Shown here one piece after another: positions 1 through 7,322 of a DNA stretch of 37,495 bases (positions within the stretch are counted from its first letter, which is position 1; every line of letters begins with the position of its first letter). Location: assembly GCA_036741235.1 (NCBI GenBank), contig DAINSQ010000026.1, positions 1 through 37,495 of the forward strand, given 5' to 3'. A program made the translations under genes and the position numbers. Under the pieces are notes generated by a model that was not told the DNA's origin, ran no database searches, and worked only from the letters and a program-made list of their open reading frames with translations. The DNA comes from JABWBR01 sp036741235 (GTDB taxonomy: Bacteria > Bacteroidota > Bacteroidia > Chitinophagales > Saprospiraceae).

Positions 1-70
1 CTACAACCTACAACCTACAACCTACAACCTACAACCTACAACCTACAACCTACACCCCACACCCCACAAC
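1..70. repeat. Heptamer tandem repeat (CTACAAC)n
   Basis: Seven perfect copies of CTACAAC fill positions 1-49. Three degenerate copies (CTACACC, CCACACC, CCACAAC) continue to 70. The array starts at the first base of the window, so its full length is not visible. No coding frame fits it. It is a non-coding minisatellite that may be variable in length and may be an assembly edge. Confidence 0.9.
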
Positions 71-126
71 CCATTCATCTAAAAATCGCTGCTATTCGTC
101 GGTGCAGGATTCCTGTTGAGGGAAAA

Positions 127-162
127 TACTATGCAAAAAAGACTACCTTGTATTGCATAGTA
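127..162. promoter_or_regulatory. Perfect 10-bp inverted repeat, probable PadR operator
   Basis: TACTATGCAA (127-136) and TTGCATAGTA (153-162) are exact reverse complements separated by 16 bp, just upstream of the PadR-family gene. The outer TACT/AGTA ends resemble the dyads often bound by PadR-type dimers. The right arm contains the TTG that would act as the -33 element, so binding should block RNA polymerase. Autoregulation is inferred from position and symmetry only. Confidence 0.6.
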
Positions 163-183
163 CTTTATTATGTATTATATTTG
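153..183 (+). promoter_or_regulatory. Bacteroidota-type promoter of the PadR-PspC operon
   Basis: TTG at 153-155 and TATATTTG at 176-183 match the Bacteroidota primary-sigma consensus TTG / TAnnTTTG, with a 20-bp gap. The -7 box ends 4 bp before the ATG at 188, so the transcript would have almost no leader, or the mRNA would be leaderless. Confidence 0.6.
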
Positions 184-187
184 TGTT

Positions 188-538
188 ATGAAAACGGATA
201 ATTTGGAAACGACGAGAACACAGATGAGAAGAGGCGTGCTGGAGTTGTGCATTCTCTCGATCATAGCGGAGGGGGAAGCGTACCCGTCTGACATCATATC
301 GAGGTTAAAGGAAGCAGAGCTCATCATCGTGGAGGGCACCTTGTATCCGTTGCTCGCCCGGTTGAAAAATGCCGACTTGCTCCAGTACAGTTGGAGAGAG
401 TCGAAATCGGGGCCGCCTCGAAAATACTTTGCACTGACCGACAAGGGACGAATTTTTCTGAAAGAACTACTCGACAATTGGAACCAGCTCGTACAAGCAG
501 TTGATCACACTACAAAAAACGTAGCCCACAATGAATAA
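188..538 (+). CDS. PadR family transcriptional regulator
   Basis: 116-residue winged-helix repressor of the short PadR subfamily. Visible are the QMRRG..LE..IL start of helix 1, the GEAYPSDI turn region, the recognition-helix stretch VEGTLYPLLARLK, and the wing with SGPPRKYFALTDKG. A longer reading could begin at 170, but its six extra residues are unlike the family, whereas MKTDN..QMRRG is typical, so the ATG at 188 is chosen. The stop overlaps the start of the following PspC-domain gene by 8 bp, giving a translationally coupled pair, an arrangement common in Bacteroidota. The inverted repeat upstream suggests it represses its own operon. The ligand is unknown; PadR proteins often sense phenolics, drugs or envelope stress. 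Confidence 0.93.
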   Translation: MKTDNLETTRTQMRRGVLELCILSIIAEGEAYPSDIISRLKEAELIIVEGTLYPLLARLKNADLLQYSWRESKSGPPRKYFALTDKGRIFLKELLDNWNQLVQAVDHTTKNVAHNE

Positions 539-1238
539 AGTCTTCAACATCAACCTCGGCGGTTATCCTTTTACGATCGACGAGGATGCCTTTGACCACC
601 TGACCCTTTATTTGCAAGCGATCAAAAAGCATTTTCGCAACACCGAAGGGCGGGAGGAGATACTCAACGACATAGAAACGCGCATGGCCGAATTGTTGCA
701 GGAGCGCCTGTCGGCCCGTCAGATTGTATCGATCAGAGATGTCAGAGAGGTGATTACCGTAATGGGCACGCCGGAAGAATTCGGTGCTGAGCCTATGCAG
801 GAGACGGCTACCGGCAGCGACGGAAGGGGTAAATACCAGACGGGCAAGCGCCTGTTCCGCAACACCGACGATGAAGTGGTCGGCGGCGTATGTTCGGGTA
901 TTGCCGCTTACTTCGGCATTCAGGACGCCGTCTGGGTGCGCTTGTTTTTCGTGATCTTCACTTTGTCAGGCGGCTTTGGCGTGCCTTTGTACTTTATCCT
1001 TTGGATCATCCTGCCTAAAGCGGAGACTGCCAGCGACCGCCTGTCAATGCGAGGCGAGCCGATCAATTTCACGACCATAGGCAACATCATCCAGCAAGAG
1101 TTTTCGAAATTTTCGAAAGAAATGTCAAAACTCGGTGACGAGTTAAGCGCCGACGAAGAAGGCGCAAAAAAAAAAGTTCAGCGTCAGCGACGGGGTTTGA
1201 CGCAGGCGAAGCACTCAACCGAGGATTTTCTTTTGTAG
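531..1238 (+). CDS. PspC-domain envelope stress protein, N-terminal part (frameshifted)
   Basis: The first 100 residues form a helical cytoplasmic region of the type found in Bacteroidota PspC proteins (ending with a REVITVMGTPEEF motif). A PspC domain spans about residues 105-165 (RLFRNTDDEVVGGVCSGIAAYF and a transmembrane segment ending in LPLYFILW-like sequence). This frame stops soon after a run of ten A at 1166-1175 with a non-homologous tail. The -1 frame continues without a stop into the downstream segment, so 531-2116 is one gene of roughly 528 residues that is either disrupted, mis-sequenced, or read by slippage. Known PspC proteins act in membrane-stress responses. Its start codon lies inside the PadR gene (8-bp overlap). 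Confidence 0.85.
   Translation: MNKVFNINLGGYPFTIDEDAFDHLTLYLQAIKKHFRNTEGREEILNDIETRMAELLQERLSARQIVSIRDVREVITVMGTPEEFGAEPMQETATGSDGRGKYQTGKRLFRNTDDEVVGGVCSGIAAYFGIQDAVWVRLFFVIFTLSGGFGVPLYFILWIILPKAETASDRLSMRGEPINFTTIGNIIQQEFSKFSKEMSKLGDELSADEEGAKKKVQRQRRGLTQAKHSTEDFLL
1166..1175 (+). other. A10 slippery tract at the PspC frameshift
   Basis: Ten consecutive A follow GGCGC. In the upstream frame the codons read GCA AAA AAA AAA, which offers an A AAA AAA heptamer suited to -1 ribosomal slippage. Runs of nine or more A are also prone to polymerase slippage and to sequencing error. After a -1 shift the reading continues as lysines, then SSASATGFDAGEALNRGF, and runs open to 2116. Confidence 0.8.
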
Positions 1239-2116
1239 GACAAATTGCGCAAGCGCTGATAGGAGCGCTGCAGAACATATGGAAACCACTGCTATTTATC
1301 ATCGGCCTTATTGTGGCGTTAAGCCTGGCGGCAGTTTGGATAGGCGCAGTTGCAGGCATTTATTTCGCCCAACCTTTCACACAATATCTCTTCCCCGGGC
1401 AATCATTTACGGCCGGTATCGCGTTGGTTAACGTACTTTTCCTGATTGCCATTCCGCTTATCACAGTCATTTTGTTTGTCTCCCGATTGTTGTTCGGCAC
1501 CTATGTCAATATCTATTGGAATATAGGCTTGGGTGTTTTCTGGTGGCTCAACCTCACTTGTCTGGCCATCATCGGCGGTCGCTCGGCTGAAGACTTCAGG
1601 GCTAGCGCCCAGCTAGACCAACCTGCACAGATATTGCAGCCCGACAGCGACACCTTGCATTTAGAAAAGGCGCCCTTCAACTACTACGACTCTCGTATGG
1701 CCATTGACGATGAAGTTATACTGATGAACGACGCGCTTTTATACAAAGGCGCCCAGCTCATCATTGAAAAAGCTGATGGCGATCAGTTTGAGCTCGTTCA
1801 ACAGGTTCGCTCCCAGGGTCGCGACCTGCAGGACGCCAGGGCATTGGCAGGCGTAGCGGTTGGTTCGGCGGCATTTAATCAACACACGCTGGTTCTTGAT
1901 CCTTATGTAAAAGTCCCTGCCGGACAGCGTTGCCGCGGGCAATATATCACCTGGCGACTCCAAGTGCCGGAGGGCAAATCTGTCTTGATCAGCGAAGCGC
2001 TTTCAGAGATGATTACCCAGGTTGAAAATGCCGACGGCGCGCCTATGTTCTGGGAACGCTCCGGAGAAGTCTGGACCATGCAGGCCGATGGCCTGTCTTG
2101 TTGCACAACAAACTAA
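1175..2116 (+). CDS. PspC-domain protein, C-terminal part (continuation in -1 frame)
   Basis: This frame continues the PspC gene after the A10 tract. The first in-frame start codon is only a GTG at 1313, in the middle of a hydrophobic helix, so independent translation is unlikely. The segment holds a membrane helix (IWKPLLFIIGLIVALSLAAV), further hydrophobic helices to about 1580, and a roughly 165-residue soluble C-terminal domain with beta-rich character. That layout (PspC, membrane helices, soluble tail) is usual for long Bacteroidota PspC proteins, which supports one continuous ancestral gene. If the shift is real and fixed, both parts are a pseudogene. Confidence 0.75.
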   Translation, partial: SSASATGFDAGEALNRGFSFVGQIAQALIGALQNIWKPLLFIIGLIVALSLAAVWIGAVAGIYFAQPFTQYLFPGQSFTAGIALVNVLFLIAIPLITVILFVSRLLFGTYVNIYWNIGLGVFWWLNLTCLAIIGGRSAEDFRASAQLDQPAQILQPDSDTLHLEKAPFNYYDSRMAIDDEVILMNDALLYKGAQLIIEKADGDQFELVQQVRSQGRDLQDARALAGVAVGSAAFNQHTLVLDPYVKVPAGQRCRGQYITWRLQVPEGKSVLISEALSEMITQVENADGAPMFWERSGEVWTMQADGLSCCTTN

Positions 2117-2135
2117 ATACAATAAATCATTGTAT

Positions 2136-2175
2136 CGGCTTCAGTCGGATAATTACCGGCTGGAGCCGTTTTTTT
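2136..2175 (+). terminator. Rho-independent terminator of the PadR-PspC operon
   Basis: The arms 2136-2148 and 2156-2168 pair over 13 bp with two G-U wobbles, close a 7-nt loop, and are followed by seven T (2169-2175). It lies 19 bp after the PspC stop. It separates this operon cleanly from the hydrogenase genes. Confidence 0.85.
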
Positions 2176-2207
2176 GAAAAATGCAATGACATTTTTCACC
2201 TTAATGC

Positions 2208-2226
2208 TAGTGTAAAAATCACACTA
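2208..2226. promoter_or_regulatory. Small inverted repeat upstream of the hydrogenase operon
   Basis: TAGTGT (2208-2213) and ACACTA (2221-2226) are perfect 6-bp arms with a 7-bp spacer, about 115 bp before hoxF. A weak -7-like box TATACTTG (one mismatch) lies just downstream at 2239-2246, without a good -33. The dyad could be an operator, but its spacing fits neither CRP nor FNR consensus sites. This is a suggestion only. Confidence 0.3.
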
Positions 2227-2340
2227 TCAGATCTGTTTTATACTTGTTTCTCACTATTGATTGGTGTAAATTACGAGTGTCTTAGAAGAGCAAAAGCCGA
2301 GTTATTTTCAATAGCCTTCAAAGAAAGGTTATAGCAATAA

Positions 2341-4086
2341 ATGCTGGCAATTATGACGACAACGCACCAATCTGAAAAAACGCAACTGCTCAATTTGTTG
2401 TGGGCCTGCCAGGATGCAAAAGGTTTCATTTCCAATCAAGACATTTTCGACATTGCTGCCAAACTGGATGTTTCCGCGATAGAAGTCGAGGGGGTGTGTA
2501 CTTTTTACCATTTCTTTCACCGCAAACCAGCGGGCAAGTACATCATTTACCTCAACAACAGCATTTTGTCGGAATTCAAAGGCTATGCCGCCGTTCGCAA
2601 AGCGCTTGAGCAAGCCACGGGGGGCCGTTGGGGGGGAGTAGACCCCACCGGGCAATTCGGCCTTTTTGATACTTCTTGTATTGGGTTGAGCGACCAGGAG
2701 CCTGCCATGCTCATCAATTTTCACCCATTTGTAAGGGTTACGCCTGAGCGGGTTTATCAACTCATCAACGCCTTGCGTGCCGGCGCTTCGCTTGTCGAGC
2801 TGGCCGATACGGTAGAAGACCATTTGCGCTACGTACCGCCCGGAGAACGGGCCGTATTTTTCCGCGATATGGCGCCGGGGCGGGCACTTCAACGTCTCGC
2901 GGAGTTAAGCCCGGAGCAGGTCATCAATGAGATTAAAGAAGCTCACTTGTTGGGCATGGGCGGGGCCTTTTTCCCTACTGCCGACAAGTGGAAGATCTGC
3001 CGCAACAATCCCGGTGAAAAGCACTATCTGGTGTGCAATGCCGACGAAGGCGAGCCGGGAACTTTCAAAGACCGGGTGTTGATGAATCGCCTGCCCGAAT
3101 TGCTTATCGAAGGCATGATCATCGGGGGTTATGCCATTGGCGCAGAAGAGGGTATCATATACCTGCGCGCCGAATACCGCTACCTGCTGCCCAGACTGGA
3201 AGCCGCTATTGCCACCTACCGCCAGTTGGGCTGGCTGGGGCAACTCACGCCGTCAAAAGAACCGTTTACATTCAATATCCACATCCAGCTGGGCGCCGGC
3301 GCCTACGTATGCGGAGAAGAAACTGCGCTGCTTGATTCGCTGATGGGCAAACGGGGCGAACCCTGGCCCAAAGTGTTTTTCCCGGTAGAAAAAGGCTATC
3401 TGGGGCAACCTACTTCCGTTAATAATGTGGAGACGCTTTGCGCTGCAGCCCGGATCATAGAACTTGGCGCAACCGCCTTCCGCTCGATAGGCACCCCCGG
3501 TTCGCCGGGCGCCAAACTGCTCAGCGTAGCCGGCGATTGCAAGTTTCCCGGTATTTATGAAATCGAATGGGGGATGACGGTAGGCGAGCTACTAGGTTAT
3601 TGCGGCGCTGAAGACCCCTATTTCATTCAGATCAGCGGCCCGTCGGGCATTTGTATTCCTGCTGCCGAGCAAAACCGCCGATTGTGCTACGAAGATTTGA
3701 TATGTGGGGGTTCGGTGATGATATTCAATTCCCAACGCGATTTGCTACAGGTGATGATCAATTTTACGGAATTTTTTAAAAAGGAATCTTGCGGAGTATG
3801 TACGCCTTGCCGCGCCGGCAACTTCATACTCGGCCGGAAGCTGGAACTGCTGAAACGCGGCCTGGCGCGCCCTGCCGACCTTGAAGAAATCAGGCAATGG
3901 GGCCAACTGCTCGGGGTGGCCAGCCGATGCGGCCTGGGAAAAGCCTCCGCCCATGCATTGATCAACGCTATGCAGAAATTCCCGGCCTATTTCCAACAGC
4001 GCGTAAGAGCCAAAGGACGCGAAAAAGGTTTTGACCTCGACCGCGCCCTGGGCGATTACAGGGAAGCCGTAGAACAGACCTCCTGA
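2341..4086 (+). CDS. hoxF: NAD-reducing [NiFe] hydrogenase diaphorase subunit HoxF (NuoE-NuoF fusion)
   Basis: 581 residues, the usual size of a NuoE-NuoF type HoxF. Residues 10-145 are a NuoE-like thioredoxin fold and residues 195-555 the NuoF-like NAD(H)/FMN module. FMN/NAD-binding motifs are visible: LLGMGGAFFPTA (203-214), CNADEGEPGTFKDR (232-245) and GAGAYVCGEETAL (318-330). The 4Fe-4S ligands are C484, C487, C490 (SCGVCTPCR) and C530. The NuoE-like part keeps only one of the four usual 2Fe-2S cysteines (C113 in TSCIGLSDQ); the first pair is replaced by YLNNSILSEF. The N-terminal cluster is therefore probably absent. The protein would oxidise or reduce NAD(H) at FMN and pass electrons to HoxU. 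A start at 2353 (MTTTHQ) is also possible. It is the first gene of the hydrogenase operon, 22 bp before the next. Confidence 0.93.
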   Translation: MLAIMTTTHQSEKTQLLNLLWACQDAKGFISNQDIFDIAAKLDVSAIEVEGVCTFYHFFHRKPAGKYIIYLNNSILSEFKGYAAVRKALEQATGGRWGGVDPTGQFGLFDTSCIGLSDQEPAMLINFHPFVRVTPERVYQLINALRAGASLVELADTVEDHLRYVPPGERAVFFRDMAPGRALQRLAELSPEQVINEIKEAHLLGMGGAFFPTADKWKICRNNPGEKHYLVCNADEGEPGTFKDRVLMNRLPELLIEGMIIGGYAIGAEEGIIYLRAEYRYLLPRLEAAIATYRQLGWLGQLTPSKEPFTFNIHIQLGAGAYVCGEETALLDSLMGKRGEPWPKVFFPVEKGYLGQPTSVNNVETLCAAARIIELGATAFRSIGTPGSPGAKLLSVAGDCKFPGIYEIEWGMTVGELLGYCGAEDPYFIQISGPSGICIPAAEQNRRLCYEDLICGGSVMIFNSQRDLLQVMINFTEFFKKESCGVCTPCRAGNFILGRKLELLKRGLARPADLEEIRQWGQLLGVASRCGLGKASAHALINAMQKFPAYFQQRVRAKGREKGFDLDRALGDYREAVEQTS

Positions 4087-4108
4087 TCACCCTGATAACC
4101 TGCTTGTT

Positions 4109-5380
4109 ATGGAAAAAATAGTTAAATTTACTATAGACGGCAAAACCTGCCAGGCGCCCGAAGGCGAAAACCTGGTGAAAGCCGCTGCCGCCAATGGCAT
4201 CTCTATCCCTTCGCTTTGTTATTACGAACATATCGACCCGCCGCTGGGAACCTGTCGCGTTTGTATGGTAAAAGTGGATAAAAGACCCTTTGCCGCTTGT
4301 ACTATTAAAGCAAAAGAAGGCATGCAGGTCGAGTTTAATATCCCTGAACTCAACGATGCGCGCAAGGCTATGGTGGAAATGTTGTTTGCCGAAGGCAATC
4401 ACTTCTGCCCGGCTTGCGAAAAAAGCGGCGACTGCGACCTGCAAGGCCTGGGCTACCGGCTGGGGGTCACCATCAGCCGTTTTCCCCACCTGTTCCTCAA
4501 CCGCTTTATCGACTATCGCCCCAAGCGCATTGTGATAGAGCACAACCGCTGCATCCTCTGCCGGCGCTGCGTGGAAGAGGTGAACACCAAAGACGGATTC
4601 CCCGTTTTTAGTTTTCTCAACAGAGGCGGGTCTACAGAAGTGCGGGTAGACTACGAACAGGAGGCCAAACTCGACGAGGAGGAAGCTATCAAGGCCATGC
4701 ACCTGTGCCCCACCGGCGCTATCCTGGTGCGCGGCAGAACGCAACCCCGCCCCCGGGGCGAACGCAAATACGACTTGCAGGATGCCGAACAGACCGTGCA
4801 TACTCCCAAAGCGGGTATGCCCCCGCTGAAGGGACAACCCAAAAAAGTTATTGCTACCACTTCACTGGCCGGCTGCTTCGGCTGCCACATGTCGATGCTC
4901 GATATTGATGAAGAACTCGTAGACGTAATCGACGTCGTCGATATCAGCAAATCGCCGCTCACCGATATCAAAAAGTTTACCCGGCGCTGCGACGTCGGCA
5001 TCGTAGAAGGCGGCTGCTGTAATGACGAAAATATCGAAGTGCTCAAGGCGTTCAGAGCCAACTGCGATATTCTGGTAGCGGTAGGAGAATGCGCCATCTG
5101 GGGGGGATTGCCCGCTATGCGCAATTTTGTGCCGCTGGAAGAATGCCTTGACGAAGCCTATGGCCACGCCACTTCCGACCTTGAGCAGGGCAAAGTGATA
5201 CCCCACCACGAAGACCTGCCCGAGTTGCTCGACCGCGTGTACGGCTGCAATGAAATTGTTGAAATTGACTATTACATTCCGGGATGTCCGCCCGATGCCA
5301 GTCATATCTGGAAGGTGTTAAAAAACATCCTTTTCGGCGCTGATTACTCTATCATCAAATCGGAATTTAAATACGACTAA
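4109..5380 (+). CDS. Fused HoxU-HoxY: diaphorase iron-sulfur subunit joined to hydrogenase small subunit
   Basis: One 423-residue frame carries two subunits normally encoded separately. Residues 1-210 are HoxU (NuoG N-terminus): 2Fe-2S ligands C37, C49, C52, C64; a His-Cys site H98, C100, C103, C109; and a 4Fe-4S site C148, C151, C154, C200 (RCILCRRC and HLCPTGA). Residues 211-245 are a Pro/Lys/Arg-rich linker. Residues 246-423 are HoxY, the NuoB-like small subunit: LAGCFGCHMSMLDID (C256, C259), VGECAIWGG (C328) and PGCPPD (C393) bind the proximal 4Fe-4S cluster. Both halves are close to full length for free HoxU and HoxY, so this is a true fusion, not a truncated remnant. It would form the electron wire between HoxF and the NiFe site in HoxH. 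The gap to hoxH is 2 bp. Confidence 0.92.
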   Translation: MEKIVKFTIDGKTCQAPEGENLVKAAAANGISIPSLCYYEHIDPPLGTCRVCMVKVDKRPFAACTIKAKEGMQVEFNIPELNDARKAMVEMLFAEGNHFCPACEKSGDCDLQGLGYRLGVTISRFPHLFLNRFIDYRPKRIVIEHNRCILCRRCVEEVNTKDGFPVFSFLNRGGSTEVRVDYEQEAKLDEEEAIKAMHLCPTGAILVRGRTQPRPRGERKYDLQDAEQTVHTPKAGMPPLKGQPKKVIATTSLAGCFGCHMSMLDIDEELVDVIDVVDISKSPLTDIKKFTRRCDVGIVEGGCCNDENIEVLKAFRANCDILVAVGECAIWGGLPAMRNFVPLEECLDEAYGHATSDLEQGKVIPHHEDLPELLDRVYGCNEIVEIDYYIPGCPPDASHIWKVLKNILFGADYSIIKSEFKYD

Positions 5381-5382
5381 CC

Positions 5383-6834
5383 GTGGGAAAAAAAATCATC
5401 ATAGACCCGGTAACCCGGGTAGAGGGCCACGGCCGCGTTACCGTCCACCTCGACGATCACAACGAGGTAAGCGAAGCCCGGCTGCATATTGTGGAATTTC
5501 GCGGTTTTGAGCGCTTTATTCAGGGCCACCCGTATTGGGAAGTGCCGGCGCTGGTACAACGCCTGTGCGGCATATGCCCCGTGAGCCACCACCTGGCTGC
5601 CGCCAAAGCCGTTGACCGCCTGGAGGGCCTCGACCCCGAGGATCTATCGCCTACCGCCGACAAGATCAGGCGTTTGTTGCACTACGGGCAGGTTTTTCAA
5701 TCGCACGCCCTTCACTTTTTCTACCTGGCGGCGCCCGATCTGCTGTTTGGCGTTGACGCTCCGCTGGAGCAGCGCAACGTGGCGGCGTTGGCCATCGCCA
5801 ATAAAGAGCTGGCGCGCAAAGGTATCCTGATGCGCAAATTCGGCCAGGAAATCATCCGCGTCATTGCCGGCAAACGCATTCACGGCATTGCAGCAGTACC
5901 CGGTGGGGTTTACAAATCGGTGACGCCCGAAGAACGCGACTATTTCCTTGATGGCCAAAACCTGCCTTCAGTAGATCAAATGATCGAATGGTCGCAGGAA
6001 GTGCTGGCTTTTATTAAAAACTACCACGAACAAAACGCCGGCTGGCTCGACCCATTTGCCGCCTACCCGTCGGGGCACATGGGGTTGGTGAATGCCGACG
6101 GCGCATTGGAGCTATACCATGGCAAGCTGAGAGCCATTGACGACAAGGGCAATATCACACTGAAAGACGTTATTGACGAACATTACAGGCGTTATTTCTC
6201 GGAAGGCGTAGAACGCTGGACCTACCTCAAATTCCCCTACCTCACCCACCTGGGGCGGGATAAGGGTTGGAACCGCGTAGGGCCGTTGGCCCGTATCAAT
6301 GTGTGCGATTATATTCCAACGCCGCTGGCGGAAAAAGAACGGCAAATATTCCGGGATTTCAGCGGCGGGCTGCCCAACAACCGCACCATGTACTACCACT
6401 GGGCGCGCCTCATCGAATTGTTGCACTGCGCCGAAGTGGCCCGCGATTTGCTCAACGATCCCGATATTTTGAGCAATGATTTGGTGCGTACCGGACAGCG
6501 CCGCTCGGAAGGCGTTGGTATCGTTGAAGCGCCGCGTGGAACGCTCATCCACCATTATGAAGCCAACGAACGGGGTAAACTCACACGCTGTAACCTCATC
6601 GTTTCTACTACGCACAACAACGAGGCCATGAACCGGGCTGTGCGCGAAGTGGCCCAGCGCGCCATGGACAAGCAGCCGGTTATTACCGATGCAATGCTCA
6701 ACCAGGTAGAAGTGGCCATCAGAGCCTACGACCCTTGTTTGAGTTGCGCTACGCACGCCGTTGGGCAAATGCCGCTGCAAATCGAATTGTACAACTCGCA
6801 TGGAGAACTCATCGATGAACGCATCCGATCCTGA
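5383..6834 (+). CDS. hoxH: [NiFe] hydrogenase large subunit HoxH
   Basis: 483 residues starting at GTG, 2 bp after the fused hoxUY. Nickel ligands are visible as C62 and C65 in RLCGICPVSHH (L1) and C452 and C455 in DPCLSCATHAVGQ (L2). The N-terminal VTRVEGHGR signature is intact. About 25 residues follow H458, the typical peptide removed by a maturation protease. The L2 signature and the HoxF/U/Y partners place it in the cytoplasmic NAD-coupled group 3d. It catalyses reversible H2 cleavage. The Hyp genes for NiFe(CN)2CO cofactor assembly are not in this window and must lie elsewhere. Confidence 0.96.
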   Translation: MGKKIIIDPVTRVEGHGRVTVHLDDHNEVSEARLHIVEFRGFERFIQGHPYWEVPALVQRLCGICPVSHHLAAAKAVDRLEGLDPEDLSPTADKIRRLLHYGQVFQSHALHFFYLAAPDLLFGVDAPLEQRNVAALAIANKELARKGILMRKFGQEIIRVIAGKRIHGIAAVPGGVYKSVTPEERDYFLDGQNLPSVDQMIEWSQEVLAFIKNYHEQNAGWLDPFAAYPSGHMGLVNADGALELYHGKLRAIDDKGNITLKDVIDEHYRRYFSEGVERWTYLKFPYLTHLGRDKGWNRVGPLARINVCDYIPTPLAEKERQIFRDFSGGLPNNRTMYYHWARLIELLHCAEVARDLLNDPDILSNDLVRTGQRRSEGVGIVEAPRGTLIHHYEANERGKLTRCNLIVSTTHNNEAMNRAVREVAQRAMDKQPVITDAMLNQVEVAIRAYDPCLSCATHAVGQMPLQIELYNSHGELIDERIRS

Positions 6835-7270
6835 CCGCCGCGACAAACTCCTCATCGCCGTGGGCAACGCTGCCCGCGGCGATGACGGCCTGGGCTGGGC
6901 TTTCGCCGATGCCGTGACCGAGCGGGGTTATTTTGACGGCGAAATCCTCTACCGCTACCAACTTCAGGTCGAAGACGCAGAGCTTATCAGTCACGCCCGG
7001 CAAGTCGTTTTTGTCGACGCCTGGCAAAACGGCGACATACCTTTTCAGTGGGCGCCCTGCCCCGGCGAGCCGCAGCCCTCTTATACCTCCCACCGCCTGG
7101 AACCTCCCGCTGTAGTCCATTTGTGCGAATCGCTTTTTGACGCCAACCCCGATGTATTTTGCCTGCTCATTAGCGGCGAGCAGTGGGAACTTGGGGAAGG
7201 ACTAAGCCGCAATGCGCAACAAAATCTGAACCTGGCACTCGATTTTTTCGATACATTTGTAAGAGGGTAA
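6815..7270 (+). CDS. hoxW: Hydrogenase maturation protease HoxW (HyaD/HybD family)
   Basis: 151 residues from the ATG at 6815, which overlaps the end of hoxH by 20 bp; longer in-frame starts lie inside hoxH. The family signature GNAARGDDGLG occurs near the N-terminus, VVFVDAWQNG supplies the middle acidic nickel ligand, and SHRLEPP the histidine region. Such proteases cut the C-terminal peptide of the large subunit after nickel insertion. Its overlap with hoxH, and the presence of that peptide in HoxH, support this pairing. Confidence 0.9.
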   Translation: MNASDPDRRDKLLIAVGNAARGDDGLGWAFADAVTERGYFDGEILYRYQLQVEDAELISHARQVVFVDAWQNGDIPFQWAPCPGEPQPSYTSHRLEPPAVVHLCESLFDANPDVFCLLISGEQWELGEGLSRNAQQNLNLALDFFDTFVRG

Positions 7271-7322
7271 GCGATTGGGATACGCAATTCCTCAACGATA
7301 ACCTTTTCACAATCCATCTGTC

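Noticed and set aside
2214..2246. CRP or FNR site before the hydrogenase operon
   Set aside because: The TGT...ACA spacing (13 bp in total) fits neither the 16-bp CRP core nor the 14-bp FNR core, so only a generic dyad is reported.
2098..2334. Open frame of 78 codons before the hydrogenase genes
   Set aside because: It runs through the terminator hairpin and T tract, has no plausible protein features, and is better explained as intergenic DNA.
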